A stretch of DNA of 64,000 bases from Micromonospora sediminicola. GTDB lineage: Bacteria > Actinomycetota > Actinomycetes > Mycobacteriales > Micromonosporaceae. Location: contig NZ_FLRH01000003.1 of NCBI RefSeq assembly GCF_900089585.1, forward strand, positions 1,812,501 through 1,876,500, in the 5' to 3' direction. Positions 28,302-37,076 of this stretch are shown piece after piece. The notes under the pieces were generated by a model. The model worked only from the letters and a program-made list of their open reading frames with translations. It was not told the origin of the DNA and ran no database searches. Numbering within the stretch: position 1 is the first letter of the stretch; every line of letters starts with the position of its first letter. The position numbers and the translations under genes are program-made.

Positions 28302-28556
28302 ATGGCTCACAAAAAGGGTGCGTCCAGCTCGCGTAACGGTCGTGACTCCGCGGCCCAGCGGCTCGGCGTGAAGCGCTTCGGTGGTCAGGTCGTCAGCGCG
28401 GGTGAGATCCTCATCCGTCAGCGTGGCACCAAGTTCCACCCCGGTGACCTGGTCGGCCGTGGCGGCGACGACACGCTGTTCGCCCTCGCCGCCGGTTCCG
28501 TGCAGTTCGGCACCAAGCGCGGTCGCAAGACCGTCAGCATCGTGCCGCAGCAGTAG
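28302..28556 (+). CDS. rpmA: 50S ribosomal protein L27
   Basis: Encodes 84 aa. [29 protein letters not shown] is the L27 signature; the flexible N-terminal arm reaches the peptidyl-transferase centre. The protein begins directly with MAHKKG, without the cleaved extension seen in Firmicutes. It is co-transcribed with rplU and followed by a strong terminator. Confidence 0.97.
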   Translation: MAHKKGASSSRNGRDSAAQRLGVKRFGGQVVSAGEILIRQRGTKFHPGDLVGRGGDDTLFALAAGSVQFGTKRGRKTVSIVPQQ

Positions 28557-28563
28557 TTCGAAG

Positions 28564-28607
28564 GCGAAGCGGGCCGCGGACCTCGGGTCCCGGCCCGCTT
28601 CGCTTTT
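28564..28607 (+). terminator. intrinsic terminator after rplU-rpmA
   Basis: A 13-bp perfect stem (GCGAAGCGGGCCG with CGGCCCGCTTCGC) is extended by an inner GGACC/GGTCC helix and followed by TTTT. It is the most classical intrinsic terminator of the window and separates ribosomal protein genes from obgE. Confidence 0.93.
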
Positions 28608-28645
28608 CCACGTGCGGGGCGGACCCCGCTGGAAGGATTGGCGTC

Positions 28646-30100
28646 GTGACGACGTTCGTTGACCGGGTCGTCCTGCACATGCAGGCCGGCGACGGCGGGC
28701 ACGGCTGTGTCTCGATCCACCGGGAGAAGTTCAAGCCCTTCGGCGGCCCGGACGGCGGCAACGGCGGCCACGGCGGCAGCGTGTCGCTGGTGGTCGACGC
28801 GCAGGTCACCACGCTGCTCGACTTCCACTTCCGGCCGCACCTGAAGGCCGAGAACGGCAAGGGCGGGGCCGGCTCGAACCGGGACGGCGCCAACGGCCGC
28901 GATCTGGTCATCAAGGTGCCCAACGGCACCGTGGTGCAGAGTCTCGACGGCGAGGTGCTGGCCGACCTGGTCGGGGTGGGCACCACCTTCGAGGCGGCCC
29001 GTGGCGGCCGGGGCGGACGGGGCAACGCCTCGCTGGCCAACGCCCGCCGCAAGGCGCCCGGCTTCGCCGAGCTGGGTGAGCCCGGCGACAAGCTCGACGT
29101 GGTGCTGGAGCTGAAGAGCGTCGCCGACGTCGGCCTGGTCGGGTTCCCGTCGGCCGGCAAGTCCTCGCTGATCTCGGTGATCTCGGCGGCCAAGCCGAAG
29201 ATCGCCGACTACCCGTTCACCACGCTGGTGCCGAACCTGGGCGTGGTGCGGGTGGACAACCACACCTTCACCGTCGCCGACGTGCCCGGCCTGATCCCGG
29301 GCGCGGCCACCGGCAAGGGCCTGGGCCTGGAGTTCCTCCGCCACGTCGAGCGCTGCGCGGTGCTGGTGCACGTGGTCGACACGGCGACGCTGGAGCCGGG
29401 TCGCGACCCGCTCGCCGACATCGACGCCATCGAGTTGGAGCTGTCCCAGTACGGCGGACTCGCCGACCGGCCCCGGCTGGTCGCGCTGAACAAGGTCGAC
29501 GTGCCGGACGGCAAGGACCTCGCCGACATCGTCCGCCCTGACCTGGAGGCCCGCGGCTTCCGCGTCTTCGACGTCTCCACCGCGACCCGTGAGGGGCTGC
29601 GCGAGCTGACCTACGCGATGGCCGAGCTGGTGGAGGAGGGCCGCCGCGCCGCCCCGCCGGCCGAGCCGACCCGGATCGTGATCCGGCCGAAGGCGGTCGA
29701 CGACGCCGGCTTCACCATCGAGGCCGAGGTGGACGGCTCCTACACCGTCCGGGGCAGCCGGCCGGAGCGCTGGGTCAAGCAGACGAACTTCGACAACGAC
29801 GAGGCCGTGGGCTACCTGGCCGACCGGCTGGCCCGCCTCGGCGTGGAGGAGAAGCTGGCCAAGGCCGGCGCGCAGGCCGGTGACCTGGTGCGCATCGGCG
29901 AGCGCGAGTTCGACTGGCAGCCGACGCTCTACGCCGGCGTCGACTTCGTTCCCGGCAACCGGGGCACCGACGTGCGCCTGGAGGAGAAGTCGAACCGCCC
30001 CTCGGCGTCCGACCGGCTGGCCGCGCGCAAGGCCCGCCGGGTACGGCCGGAGGACGAGATCGAGGCGGCCCCCGCGCCGGCGGAACCGGACTCCGAGTAG
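28646..30100 (+). CDS. obgE: GTPase Obg/CgtA
   Basis: Encodes 484 aa and takes part in large-subunit assembly and stress response. The glycine-rich Obg domain (1-158; [38 protein letters not shown]) precedes the GTPase domain with G1 GFPSAGKSS (about 168-176), DVPGLIPGA (G3) and NKVD (G4). A C-terminal OCT domain of the actinobacterial type follows ([24 protein letters not shown]). The GTG start follows GGAAGG. In many actinobacteria proB and proA come next; here they do not. Confidence 0.96.
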   Translation: MTTFVDRVVLHMQAGDGGHGCVSIHREKFKPFGGPDGGNGGHGGSVSLVVDAQVTTLLDFHFRPHLKAENGKGGAGSNRDGANGRDLVIKVPNGTVVQSLDGEVLADLVGVGTTFEAARGGRGGRGNASLANARRKAPGFAELGEPGDKLDVVLELKSVADVGLVGFPSAGKSSLISVISAAKPKIADYPFTTLVPNLGVVRVDNHTFTVADVPGLIPGAATGKGLGLEFLRHVERCAVLVHVVDTATLEPGRDPLADIDAIELELSQYGGLADRPRLVALNKVDVPDGKDLADIVRPDLEARGFRVFDVSTATREGLRELTYAMAELVEEGRRAAPPAEPTRIVIRPKAVDDAGFTIEAEVDGSYTVRGSRPERWVKQTNFDNDEAVGYLADRLARLGVEEKLAKAGAQAGDLVRIGEREFDWQPTLYAGVDFVPGNRGTDVRLEEKSNRPSASDRLAARKARRVRPEDEIEAAPAPAEPDSE

Positions 30101-30147
30101 CCGTTTCGGGGTCGGTGGCGGGAAACCTCCGCGAAATCCGGCCGACC

Positions 30148-30159
30148 TACCGTGGCCGG
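30148..30159 (+). promoter_or_regulatory. -10 box, leaderless start of the GNAT gene
   Basis: TACCGT (30148-30153) is followed by 6 nt and the ATG at 30160, with no Shine-Dalgarno. Confidence 0.45.
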
Positions 30160-30609
30160 ATGCTGATCGAATCCCGACCCGCCACCGATCCGGAGATCGC
30201 CGCGCTCGTCGTCGCGCAGCAGCGTGAGCTGCGCGACGCCGACGGCGGGTTGGACGGGCAGGTCACCGTCGTGCACGGCGACATCCGCTACCTCGCCGTG
30301 GTGGTGGGTGGCCGGGCGGTCGGCTGCGGCGGCCTGCAGGCGCTCGACGCCGACACCGGCGAGCTGAAGCGGATGTACGTGCGACCGGCGTACCGGGGGC
30401 GGGGCATCGCCCGGCAGTTGCTGGGCGCGCTGGAGGAGTTGGCGTTCCGGCACGGGCACCGCACGGTGTGCCTGGAGACGGGCACCTACCTGCCGGCCGC
30501 GATCGCGCTCTACCGCTCCAGCGGCTACCAGCCCGTTCCGGTCTACGGCGAGTACGTCGACAACCCGTACAGCGTCTGCTTCGCCAAGCAGCTCCCGGTC
30601 GCCGCCTGA
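30160..30609 (+). CDS. GNAT family N-acetyltransferase
   Basis: Encodes 149 aa. The acetyl-CoA binding motif A is clear: MYVRPAYRGRGIARQLLGALEELA (R/Q-x-x-G-x-G/A form, about 85-92). The C-terminal ETGTYLPAAIALYRSSGYQPVPVYGEYVDNP is typical of small-molecule GNATs. Substrate unknown. The ATG at 30160 sits behind a -10-like TACCGT; an in-frame start 45 nt upstream lacks conservation. It converges on the DUF6766 gene with 9 bp between stops. Confidence 0.88.
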   Translation: MLIESRPATDPEIAALVVAQQRELRDADGGLDGQVTVVHGDIRYLAVVVGGRAVGCGGLQALDADTGELKRMYVRPAYRGRGIARQLLGALEELAFRHGHRTVCLETGTYLPAAIALYRSSGYQPVPVYGEYVDNPYSVCFAKQLPVAA

Positions 30610-30618
30610 CCCGCGAGG

Positions 30619-31278
30619 TCAGGCGCTGGTCTCGGCGTGCGCCGCGGTGACCGGCTTGGACTCGGGGCTCGCGTGCTGGCGGAGCACGATGCTGAGCAGG
30701 ATCAGCACACCCACGGCCAGGAACTCGCTCTGCCAGTTCTGCATCGACTGGAACCAGAAGTCGCTGGTGCCGAGGAACTGCCAGGCGGTGATCGGGGCGG
30801 CGCCACTCTCCAGCGCCTGCTCCTGGTTGTAGGCCGCCACCCCGCCGACGAGGTGGCCCAGGAACGAACCGGTGAAGATCATCAGCAGCGAGATGGAGAG
30901 GCTGTTCCGGTAGACCACCAGGGGCAACCCGCCGACCCGGACCGGCCACGGCGAGTCGGGACGGGCGTGGTCGCGGTTGTCCTCCGGACGGTCGGTCTGC
31001 CCCTCCGGCTTCGACTCGGCCGAGCCCTTCTGCACCAGGTACGCGGTGAGCAGCACGTAGCCGCCCATCTGGAGGAACTCCGACTCCCAGTTCTCGAACA
31101 CCGCCTCGGCGAAGTGCCCGGTGCCCAGGTAAGCCGACCAGCTCAGCGGCGCGACGCCGTACCGGCTCAGCTCCTCGTTGTGCACCTGCCAGCCGAAGAC
31201 GCTCTGCAACAGCAGGAAGACCAGGAACGCGCCGAACATGGCGACCGAGAGCGCATTGTTCCGCAACCACCGTGGCAT
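30619..31278 (-). CDS. DUF6766-like membrane protein with internal duplication
   Basis: Encodes 219 aa. It starts MPRWLRNNALSVAMFGAFLVFLLLQ after a GAGGAGG ribosome site. About four transmembrane helices are visible. The protein is a tandem duplication: residues about 34-92 (HNEELSRYGVAPLSWSAYLG ... ENWESEFLQMGGYVLL ... ESKPE) align with about 146-207 (YNQEQALESGAAPITAWQFL ... QNWQSEFLAVGVLILL ... ESKP). Each half has a hydrophobic helix before and after the repeat, so it may form an inverted or parallel two-fold membrane unit. The family name is from memory. Function unknown. Confidence 0.8.
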   Translation of the reverse strand: MPRWLRNNALSVAMFGAFLVFLLLQSVFGWQVHNEELSRYGVAPLSWSAYLGTGHFAEAVFENWESEFLQMGGYVLLTAYLVQKGSAESKPEGQTDRPEDNRDHARPDSPWPVRVGGLPLVVYRNSLSISLLMIFTGSFLGHLVGGVAAYNQEQALESGAAPITAWQFLGTSDFWFQSMQNWQSEFLAVGVLILLSIVLRQHASPESKPVTAAHAETSA

Positions 31279-31375
31279 AGCCGGACCTCCTCGTCCCGCC
31301 GGGTGTGCCACCCGTGGTGGCCCTCCTGCCCCCGGTGGATGCCCGACAAACGCCGGCTCGGCGTGTCGCCCCTGG

Positions 31376-31852
31376 TCAGGGCCGGTCGATCGGGGTGTCC
31401 AGACGGCTGCCGGTGCCCATCTCGTTGTTCAGCAGCAGGCCCGAGGCGAGCATGCCGAAGCCGAGGAACAGGTGCAGCCAGTTGTCGGCGTCGTTGAGCG
31501 GGATGACGTTCGCGGAGGTCTCCCGGTCGATGACGAAGCCGTAGAGCCACAGCACCAGGTAGAGCGCGCCGCCGCCGGCCAGGAACACCCGCGCGCCGGC
31601 CAGCCGCCGCGCCATCACCAGGCCGACCAGCCCGAACAGCAGGTGCAGCAGGTTGTGCAGCACCGACACCTGGAACAGGCCGAACAGTTTCGCCTCCGAG
31701 TGGTGCCCGGCGAACGCCAGGTCCCCGTAGTGGGTGGTGACGCCGGGCACGAAGCCGAGCACGCCGATCAGCGTGAAGACGGCCGCCGCCGCGAGCGCCA
31801 CCTTCTGCACCGCCGGCCGGGCCGACGGACGTCCGCGCACGTCACGTGCCAT
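31376..31852 (-). CDS. DUF4383 family membrane protein
   Basis: Encodes 158 aa with four transmembrane helices (about 18-38, 58-80, 90-108, 125-145). The motif HNLLHLLFGLVGLVMAR with DADNWLHLFLGFGML is characteristic of DUF4383 proteins, common and uncharacterised in actinobacteria. An in-frame GTG 9 nt upstream is an alternative start. It is co-oriented with the DUF6766 gene (97 nt gap) and divergent from the 32049 gene. Confidence 0.85.
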   Translation of the reverse strand: MARDVRGRPSARPAVQKVALAAAAVFTLIGVLGFVPGVTTHYGDLAFAGHHSEAKLFGLFQVSVLHNLLHLLFGLVGLVMARRLAGARVFLAGGGALYLVLWLYGFVIDRETSANVIPLNDADNWLHLFLGFGMLASGLLLNNEMGTGSRLDTPIDRP

Positions 31853-32048
31853 CCCTGTCACCCCCGTGAGCCCACGCCGCCCGGGCGGGCAGGCACCCCA
31901 TTCTGTGACCGGGGCGGGTCGGTTCCGCAGAGAAATGACGAATCAGGCATGGACCCGACGACCGGGGGTAGGGCCCTTGTCACGCGGAAAGCAATTCGCG
32001 TGACCCCCCGAAGACAACCGCGAGGAACGCACGAGCGGAAGGGACACC

Positions 32049-32834
32049 ATGACTCACGATCTTTCCCCCACGTCCGCCACGTACGAGTCGACGAACGGCG
32101 GCGGCGTGCGCGACCAGGCCCGGCAGGTCGGCTCCGACGCCGCAGGCGCCGGTGGCGCGGTCGCCCAGACCGCCAAGCAGCAGGGCCGGGAGGTGGTGGG
32201 CGAGGCCAAGCGGCAGGCCCGCGACCTCTACGGCGAGGCCCGCAACCAGGTCACCTCCCAGGCCGGCCAGCAGCAGCAGCGCGCCGCCAGCGGCCTGCGG
32301 TCGCTGGCCGACGAGATGCGCTCGATGGCGCAGCAGGGCGGCGGCTCCGGCCCGGTCACCGAGCTGGCCCACCAGGCGGCCGAGCGGGTGCACGGCGTCG
32401 CCGGCTGGCTGGAGCAGCGTGAGCCGGGCGACCTGCTCAACGAGGTGAAGGGCTACGCCCGCCGCAACCCGGGCACGTTCCTGGTCGGCGCCGCGCTGCT
32501 CGGCGTGGTCGCGGGCCGGCTCACCCGGAACATCGCCGCCGTCGGCAACGACGACGGTGGCGTGCGGCCGGGGTACGACCCGGACCGCACCGCGGTCCTC
32601 CCGACCACGCCGACCGTGCCCGCCCAGACCCCGCCGGGCGGCTACCTCGACCCGACGCCGGGCAGCTACGCCGAGCCGGACCCGGGCTACTCCGCGCCCG
32701 GCGCGGCCTACCCGGGTGGCGGCGCGCCGAACACCTGGGCCGACCCGGCCGGCGGCACCGGCCAGCCGCTGCCGCCGCCGAGCCAGACCGACCCGCTGCC
32801 GGGCGTGCCGTCGACCGGCGCTCCCCGCCCGTGA
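32049..32834 (+). CDS. hypothetical protein, LEA/YtxH-like helical segment and proline-rich tail
   Basis: Encodes 261 aa. Residues about 20-130 are Ala/Gln-rich amphipathic helix (QQGREVVGEAKRQARDLYGEARNQV), resembling YtxH or late-embryogenesis-abundant proteins. One hydrophobic helix follows (about 140-156, GTFLVGAALLGVVAGRL), then a disordered Pro/Gly tail. The motif YARRNPGTFLVGAALLGVVAGR recurs in similar actinobacterial proteins next to a holin-like protein and a DUF3618 protein, as here. A GGAAGG ribosome site precedes the ATG. An envelope-stress role is suggested by neighbours only. Confidence 0.8.
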   Translation: MTHDLSPTSATYESTNGGGVRDQARQVGSDAAGAGGAVAQTAKQQGREVVGEAKRQARDLYGEARNQVTSQAGQQQQRAASGLRSLADEMRSMAQQGGGSGPVTELAHQAAERVHGVAGWLEQREPGDLLNEVKGYARRNPGTFLVGAALLGVVAGRLTRNIAAVGNDDGGVRPGYDPDRTAVLPTTPTVPAQTPPGGYLDPTPGSYAEPDPGYSAPGAAYPGGGAPNTWADPAGGTGQPLPPPSQTDPLPGVPSTGAPRP

Positions 32835-32865
32835 GCGGCCGGACCGGCAGAAGGGAGACCACGGC

Positions 32866-33318
32866 ATGACCGTGCCGACGCAGGACCCCGGCTACCAGGC
32901 GACGGGCGCGCCGCACCACGCCGACGAGGTGCGGAGCAGCTCGATCGGTGAGCTGATGAGCCAGGTCACCGGCGACCTGTCCACGCTGATGCGACAGGAG
33001 GTCGAGCTGGCCAAGGCCGAGATCCGCCAGGAGGGCAGGAAGGCGGGCAAGGCCGCCGGCTTCTACGGCGGCGCCGGCTTCGGCGGCTACATGGTGGCGC
33101 TCTTCGTCTCCATCGCGGTGTGGCAGTTCCTCGACAACGTCATGGACTCCGGCCTGGCCGCGCTGATCGTGGCCGTGATCTGGGCCGTGGTCGCCGCCGT
33201 CCTCTACTCGAAGGCGAAGCGGAACGCCGAGCAGATCCGTGGCCTGAAGCAGACCAACGACAGCGTGCAGCGCATCCCCGACGCACTCAAGCCGCACCCG
33301 GAGGGAGTCACCCGATGA
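32866..33318 (+). CDS. phage holin family protein (holin superfamily III-like)
   Basis: Encodes 150 aa. The N-terminal SIGELMSQVTGDLSTLMRQEVELAKAEIRQEG is the amphipathic helix of the Phage_holin_3_6 family. Two transmembrane helices follow (about 67-87 and 93-112), then a basic tail. Despite the name, such chromosomal genes are not prophage remnants; no phage genes are nearby. The gene overlaps the DUF3618 gene by ATGA and lies 31 nt after the YtxH-like gene, forming a three-gene operon. Confidence 0.87.
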   Translation: MTVPTQDPGYQATGAPHHADEVRSSSIGELMSQVTGDLSTLMRQEVELAKAEIRQEGRKAGKAAGFYGGAGFGGYMVALFVSIAVWQFLDNVMDSGLAALIVAVIWAVVAAVLYSKAKRNAEQIRGLKQTNDSVQRIPDALKPHPEGVTR

Positions 33319-33953
33319 GCACCGATCCCGACCAGATCCGCCGGGAGATCGAAGCCACCCGCAACAACCTCAGCTCGGACGTGGACGCCCTGGCGTACAA
33401 GGTCAGCCCGGGCCGCATCGTCGACGACCGCAAGCAGCGCGTGCGCAGCGCGCTGACGAACGTGAAGGACAAGGTGATGGGAACCGCTTCCGACCTCGGC
33501 CACAGCACCGGCCACGCCGCCCACTCGGTGGGCGACCACGCCTCCTCGACGGCGTCCACGGTGGGCGACAAGGCCCACTCCGCCGCCTCCGCGGTGAGCG
33601 ACGCCGCGCACCGCGCGCCCCAGGTGGTGCGGCAGAAGTCCGAGGGCAACCCGATCGCCGCCGGCGTGATCGCCTTCGGTGTGGGCATGCTGGTCTCCTC
33701 GCTCATCCCGGCCACCCGGCGGGAGCAGCAGCTCGCCGCGCAGGTCAAGGAGAAGGCGACCGAGCACGGCGGCGTGGTCAAGGAGAAGCTCGGCGAGGTC
33801 GCCGGGGAGCTCAGGGAGGAACTGCGCGAGCCGGCGCAGCACGCCGCCGAGTCGGTGCGGTCCACCGCGCAGGAGGCCGCCCAGGCGGTCAAGGACGACG
33901 GCCGCAGCGCCGCGCAGGACGTGCGGGAGAGCGCCCACCAGGCGCGCTCCTGA
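33315..33953 (+). CDS. DUF3618 family protein
   Basis: Encodes 212 aa. The N-terminal PDQIRREIEATRNNLSSDVDALAYKVSP defines DUF3618. A long Ala/Ser/His-rich amphipathic region, a single hydrophobic helix (about 116-132, AAGVIAFGVGMLVSSLI) and a second helical region follow. Start overlaps the holin-like gene stop (ATGA) after GGAGG. A palindrome copy 15 nt past the stop probably ends this operon. Membrane-associated role unknown. Confidence 0.87.
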   Translation: MSTDPDQIRREIEATRNNLSSDVDALAYKVSPGRIVDDRKQRVRSALTNVKDKVMGTASDLGHSTGHAAHSVGDHASSTASTVGDKAHSAASAVSDAAHRAPQVVRQKSEGNPIAAGVIAFGVGMLVSSLIPATRREQQLAAQVKEKATEHGGVVKEKLGEVAGELREELREPAQHAAESVRSTAQEAAQAVKDDGRSAAQDVRESAHQARS

Positions 33954-33968
33954 CGGAAGCTCCCGCGT

Positions 33969-34018
33969 CAGGCGGGGGTCCTTCCTGTCGCCCAGGCGAC
34001 GGGAGGGGCCCCCGCCTG
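33969..34018. repeat. GGGGCCC double-arm palindrome, copy D
   Basis: Arms at 33969-33991 (beginning CAGGCGGGGGTCCTTCCTG) and 33996-34018 with loop CCAG. 20 of 23 positions match, and all three differences are T/C, so a plus-strand RNA would still pair through G-U. It lies between convergent genes (DUF3618 and the glycosyltransferase). Confidence 0.8.
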
Positions 34019-34032
34019 TCTCGTCGATGTCG

Positions 34033-35106
34033 TCAACGCGGCGCGGCCCCGTTCTCCACCCAGAGCACCAGGTCGTCCGGGCGCCGCCGCGCCGACCGCC
34101 GGCGCAACGTCCGGGTGGAGTGGGCCGCCACCCGCAAGCGGCTGTCCGCGTAGGGCACCCCGCCGCGCAGCCGCCGGCCGACCGCGAGCCACGCGCACAC
34201 GCCCCGTTCCAGCAGCCAGACCGGCGCGGCGAGCGTCGTGTGCGCCGGGAAGACCTGGGCGCCGCCGGCCCGGCGCCGGCCGACCTCCGCCACCGCCACG
34301 GTGACCAGCCCGGCCCGCAGCAGCAGCCCCGGCCGCCGGGCGGCGAGCGCGACCGCCGTCGCCGGCAGCACCGCCAGCGCGGCCAGCAGCCACGCCGGTC
34401 GGGCCGTCTCGTCGTACGCCTGGCGCACGCGCTGCCCGAGGAAGTGCCCGGCGGCGGGCGGGAGTCGCCGCACGTACAGCCAGGCGGGGGCGGCCTCGCT
34501 GCCCCCGTACGCCCGGACCGTCCGGACCAGCTCCAGGTTCTCGAAGAGCACGTCCGGGTCGTAGCCGCCCATGGCCAGGAACGTGCTCCGGCGCACCGCC
34601 AGGGTGCCCGGCCAGTTCCCGCCGAACGCCCGGGCCAGCAGCGTCCGGCCGGTGTCCCACCAGGCGTGCCAGGGCAGCGGGTCGAAGTGGTTCTGCGGCC
34701 GGACCAGGTCCACCCGGTCGAGCAGGTCGTGCACGGCGCGCAGCGCCGGCAGGTCGTAGCGGACGTCGTCGTCGGCGACCACCACGTGCTCGTGCCGGGC
34801 CAGCGCCACCCCGGTGAGCACCCCGAGCACCTTGCCGTTGCGCCCGCGCAGCGCCGGATCGGGCGGAACGTGCCGGACCAGCCCCCGCCAGGCGGCGGCG
34901 TGGCGGGCGAACAGCGCCGGCGCGGACCCGTCGACCACCACCACGTCGACCCATCGGCTCAGCTCGCGCAGGTAGCCGGTCAGCTCGTCCAGACCCCGGT
35001 CGTCGTGGGCGCGCACCGGCAGGACGTACGCCATCGGCAGCCGGACCGGCGCGGACCGCACGTCGGTCCGGTCCGGTCGGCGCGGGTGCGCAGCGGTGTC
35101 CGTCAC
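34033..35106 (-). CDS. family 2 glycosyltransferase
   Basis: Encodes 357 aa. The GT-A core begins MAYVLPVRAHDDRGLDELTGYLREL, with the nucleotide-sugar/metal site VVVADDDVRYD (about 106-116) and FLAMGGYDPDVLFENLELVRT (acceptor-loop and catalytic region). C-terminal hydrophobic segments (about 246-300) suggest membrane association. The sugar and acceptor are unknown. The GTG at 35106 follows GGGAGA; longer in-frame sequence is antisense to the SRPBCC gene. It converges on the DUF3618 operon. Confidence 0.85.
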   Translation of the reverse strand: MTDTAAHPRRPDRTDVRSAPVRLPMAYVLPVRAHDDRGLDELTGYLRELSRWVDVVVVDGSAPALFARHAAAWRGLVRHVPPDPALRGRNGKVLGVLTGVALARHEHVVVADDDVRYDLPALRAVHDLLDRVDLVRPQNHFDPLPWHAWWDTGRTLLARAFGGNWPGTLAVRRSTFLAMGGYDPDVLFENLELVRTVRAYGGSEAAPAWLYVRRLPPAAGHFLGQRVRQAYDETARPAWLLAALAVLPATAVALAARRPGLLLRAGLVTVAVAEVGRRRAGGAQVFPAHTTLAAPVWLLERGVCAWLAVGRRLRGGVPYADSRLRVAAHSTRTLRRRSARRRPDDLVLWVENGAAPR

Positions 35107-35235
35107 GTCGTCTCCCGTCCCGAGAGGGATCAGCCGGGTGCCCGGAATGCGGCTCCTGAAACCGTTTCGGCCGCCCTGGGCCGGGTAGCGCAGCCGGATA
35201 CGGGCGGGCGAGTCGTCCGAGGTGGAGGAGACGTG

Positions 35236-35874
35236 ATGAGCAGCAACGGAACGAGGTGGGCGCTGGCCGGCGCCGCCGCGCTGACGGCGCTCGGGATCAC
35301 CCGGACGGTGGCCCGGCGCCGGCACCGACACCAACCCGACCGGGAGGACGGCTGGTACGTGGTGCGCCGGGGCATCACGGTCGACCGGCCGGTCGACGCG
35401 GTGATCGGCTTCTGGACCGACCGGGAACGGCTCGACCGGGGCCTGGCCGAGTGGGCCACCCTGGAGCAGCTCGACGACAACCGGTGGCGCTGCGTGGCCG
35501 CGGACCCGGCCGGCGGCGGCACCGAGTGGCGGGCCGAGATCACCGTCGAGGGCCCGGGCCGGTTCAGCTGGCGGGTGACCGACGGGCCGGTGGCCCAGCG
35601 GGGCCGGGTCGAGCTGGTCGCCGCGCCCCAGGACCGGGGCACCGAGATCCGCGCCGAGCTGCGGTGGCGCTCCGGCCCGCTGCGCCGGGCCGTCGGCCTG
35701 GTCGGCGGGAACGAGCCGGACCTGGCGCTGCGCACCGCGTTGCGCCGGATCAAGTCGCTCGTCGAGACCGGTCAGGTGCTGGACACCCGGCACGACCCGT
35801 CGGGGCGCAGCCCGCGCCAGGAGCGGGCGACGGACAAGGTACGCGAGAAGCTGATCGTGGGAGGACGGCCGTGA
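35236..35874 (+). CDS. SRPBCC family protein (polyketide cyclase/START-like)
   Basis: Encodes 212 aa. A short hydrophobic N-terminus (about 6-22) with a basic RRRHRHQ follows the start; it could be a membrane anchor. The SRPBCC fold begins at VVRRGITVDRPVDAVIGFWTDRERL and runs to about 180, with ATLEQLDDNRWRCVAADPAGGGTEWRAEI and GRVELVAAPQDRGTEIRAEL. Such domains bind hydrophobic ligands. GGAGGAG precedes the ATG; a GTG one codon earlier is also possible. The stop overlaps the dehydrogenase start (GTGA), so the two are coupled. Confidence 0.83.
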   Translation: MSSNGTRWALAGAAALTALGITRTVARRRHRHQPDREDGWYVVRRGITVDRPVDAVIGFWTDRERLDRGLAEWATLEQLDDNRWRCVAADPAGGGTEWRAEITVEGPGRFSWRVTDGPVAQRGRVELVAAPQDRGTEIRAELRWRSGPLRRAVGLVGGNEPDLALRTALRRIKSLVETGQVLDTRHDPSGRSPRQERATDKVREKLIVGGRP

Positions 35875-37049
35875 GGGCGCTGTGCTGGGAGGGCGTCGGC
35901 AAGCTCGCCGTGCGCGACGTGCCGGAACCGACCGTCCGGTCGGCCGGCGACATCATCGTCAAGGTCCGGGCCAGCAGCGTCTGCGGCTCCGACCTGCACC
36001 TGATCAACGGCTACCTGCCGGCGATGCGCGAGGGGGACGTGCTCGGCCACGAGTTCATGGGCGAGGTGGTGGAGGTTGGCCCCGAGGTCCGGCGGATCTC
36101 CGTCGGCGACCGGGTCGTGGTCGGCTCCGTGGTGGCCTGCGGCAGCTGCTGGTACTGCCGCACCGAGCAGTACTCGCTCTGCGACAACTCCAACCCCCAG
36201 CCGGTCTTCACCGAGAAGCTGTGGGGCCACTCGCCGGCCGGCATCCTCGGCTACTCGCACGCGGCCGGTGGCTACTCGGGCAGCCACGCCGAGTACATCC
36301 GGGTGCCGTTCGGCGACGTCGGCGCCTTCACCGTGCCGGACGGCGTGCCGGACGACTCGGTGGTGTTCGCCTCCGACGCCATGCCGACCGGCTGGATGGC
36401 GGCCGACTTCTGCGCCCTCAAGGGCGGCGAGGTGGTGGCGGTCTGGGGCGCCGGCGGCGTCGGCCAGATGGCCGCCCGGTCCGCGCAGATCCTCGGCGCC
36501 GAGCGGGTCGTGGTCATCGACCGGCTGCCGGAGCGGCTCGACACCGCGGCCCGGCGCCTCGGCGTGGAGACGATCAACTACGCGGAGACCGACGTGCTGG
36601 AGGCGCTGCGCGAGCTGACCGCCGGCCGCGGCCCGGACGCCTGCATCGAGGCGGTCGGCATGGAGTCGCACGACGTCGGCCCGGCCTACGCGTACGACAG
36701 GGCCAAGCAGACGGTACGGCTGCAGAGCGACCGTCCGACGTCGGTCCGGCAGGCGATCATGGCGTGCCGCAAGGGCGGCACGGTGAGCATCGTCGGGGTG
36801 TACGGCGGTCTGGTGGACAAGTTCCCGCTCGGCGCGGCCATGAACAAGGCGCTGGTGCTGCGGATGGGGCAGATGCACGCGCAGCGCTACATCCCCATGC
36901 TGCTGGACCGGGTCGCGGCCGGCGAGATCGACCCCGGCTACCTGGCCACCCACCCGATGTCGCTGGAGGAGGGGGCACGGGGCTACGAGATCTTCGAGAA
37001 GAAGGAGGACGGCTGCCTGCGCACCGTCCTGCACCCGCAGGCCGCCTGA
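35871..37049 (+). CDS. zinc-dependent alcohol/formaldehyde dehydrogenase-like protein
   Basis: Encodes 392 aa of the MDR superfamily. Catalytic zinc residues C38 (VCGSDLH) and H60/E61 (GHEFMGEV) are present. Structural zinc cysteines lie in CGSCWYCRTEQYSLC (about 91-105) and the NAD-binding motif GAGGVG is at about 194-199. The insertion-rich middle and the C-terminal HPMSLEEGARGYEIFEKKEDGC resemble glutathione-independent formaldehyde dehydrogenases. Substrate unproven. It is translationally coupled to the SRPBCC gene. The cytochrome P450 gene converges 27 bp away. Confidence 0.9.
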   Translation: MRALCWEGVGKLAVRDVPEPTVRSAGDIIVKVRASSVCGSDLHLINGYLPAMREGDVLGHEFMGEVVEVGPEVRRISVGDRVVVGSVVACGSCWYCRTEQYSLCDNSNPQPVFTEKLWGHSPAGILGYSHAAGGYSGSHAEYIRVPFGDVGAFTVPDGVPDDSVVFASDAMPTGWMAADFCALKGGEVVAVWGAGGVGQMAARSAQILGAERVVVIDRLPERLDTAARRLGVETINYAETDVLEALRELTAGRGPDACIEAVGMESHDVGPAYAYDRAKQTVRLQSDRPTSVRQAIMACRKGGTVSIVGVYGGLVDKFPLGAAMNKALVLRMGQMHAQRYIPMLLDRVAAGEIDPGYLATHPMSLEEGARGYEIFEKKEDGCLRTVLHPQAA

Positions 37050-37076
37050 GCGTGGACGGGGGTGCGGACGCGCCGC

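Noticed and set aside
32020..32048. General-stress sigma promoter before the YtxH-like gene
   Set aside because: A GGGGGTAGG string exists upstream near 31964, but no GTTT box lies at the right distance.
32866..33318. Possible prophage because of a holin-like gene
   Set aside because: No other phage genes; this holin-like family is chromosomal in actinobacteria beside DUF3618 and YtxH-like genes.
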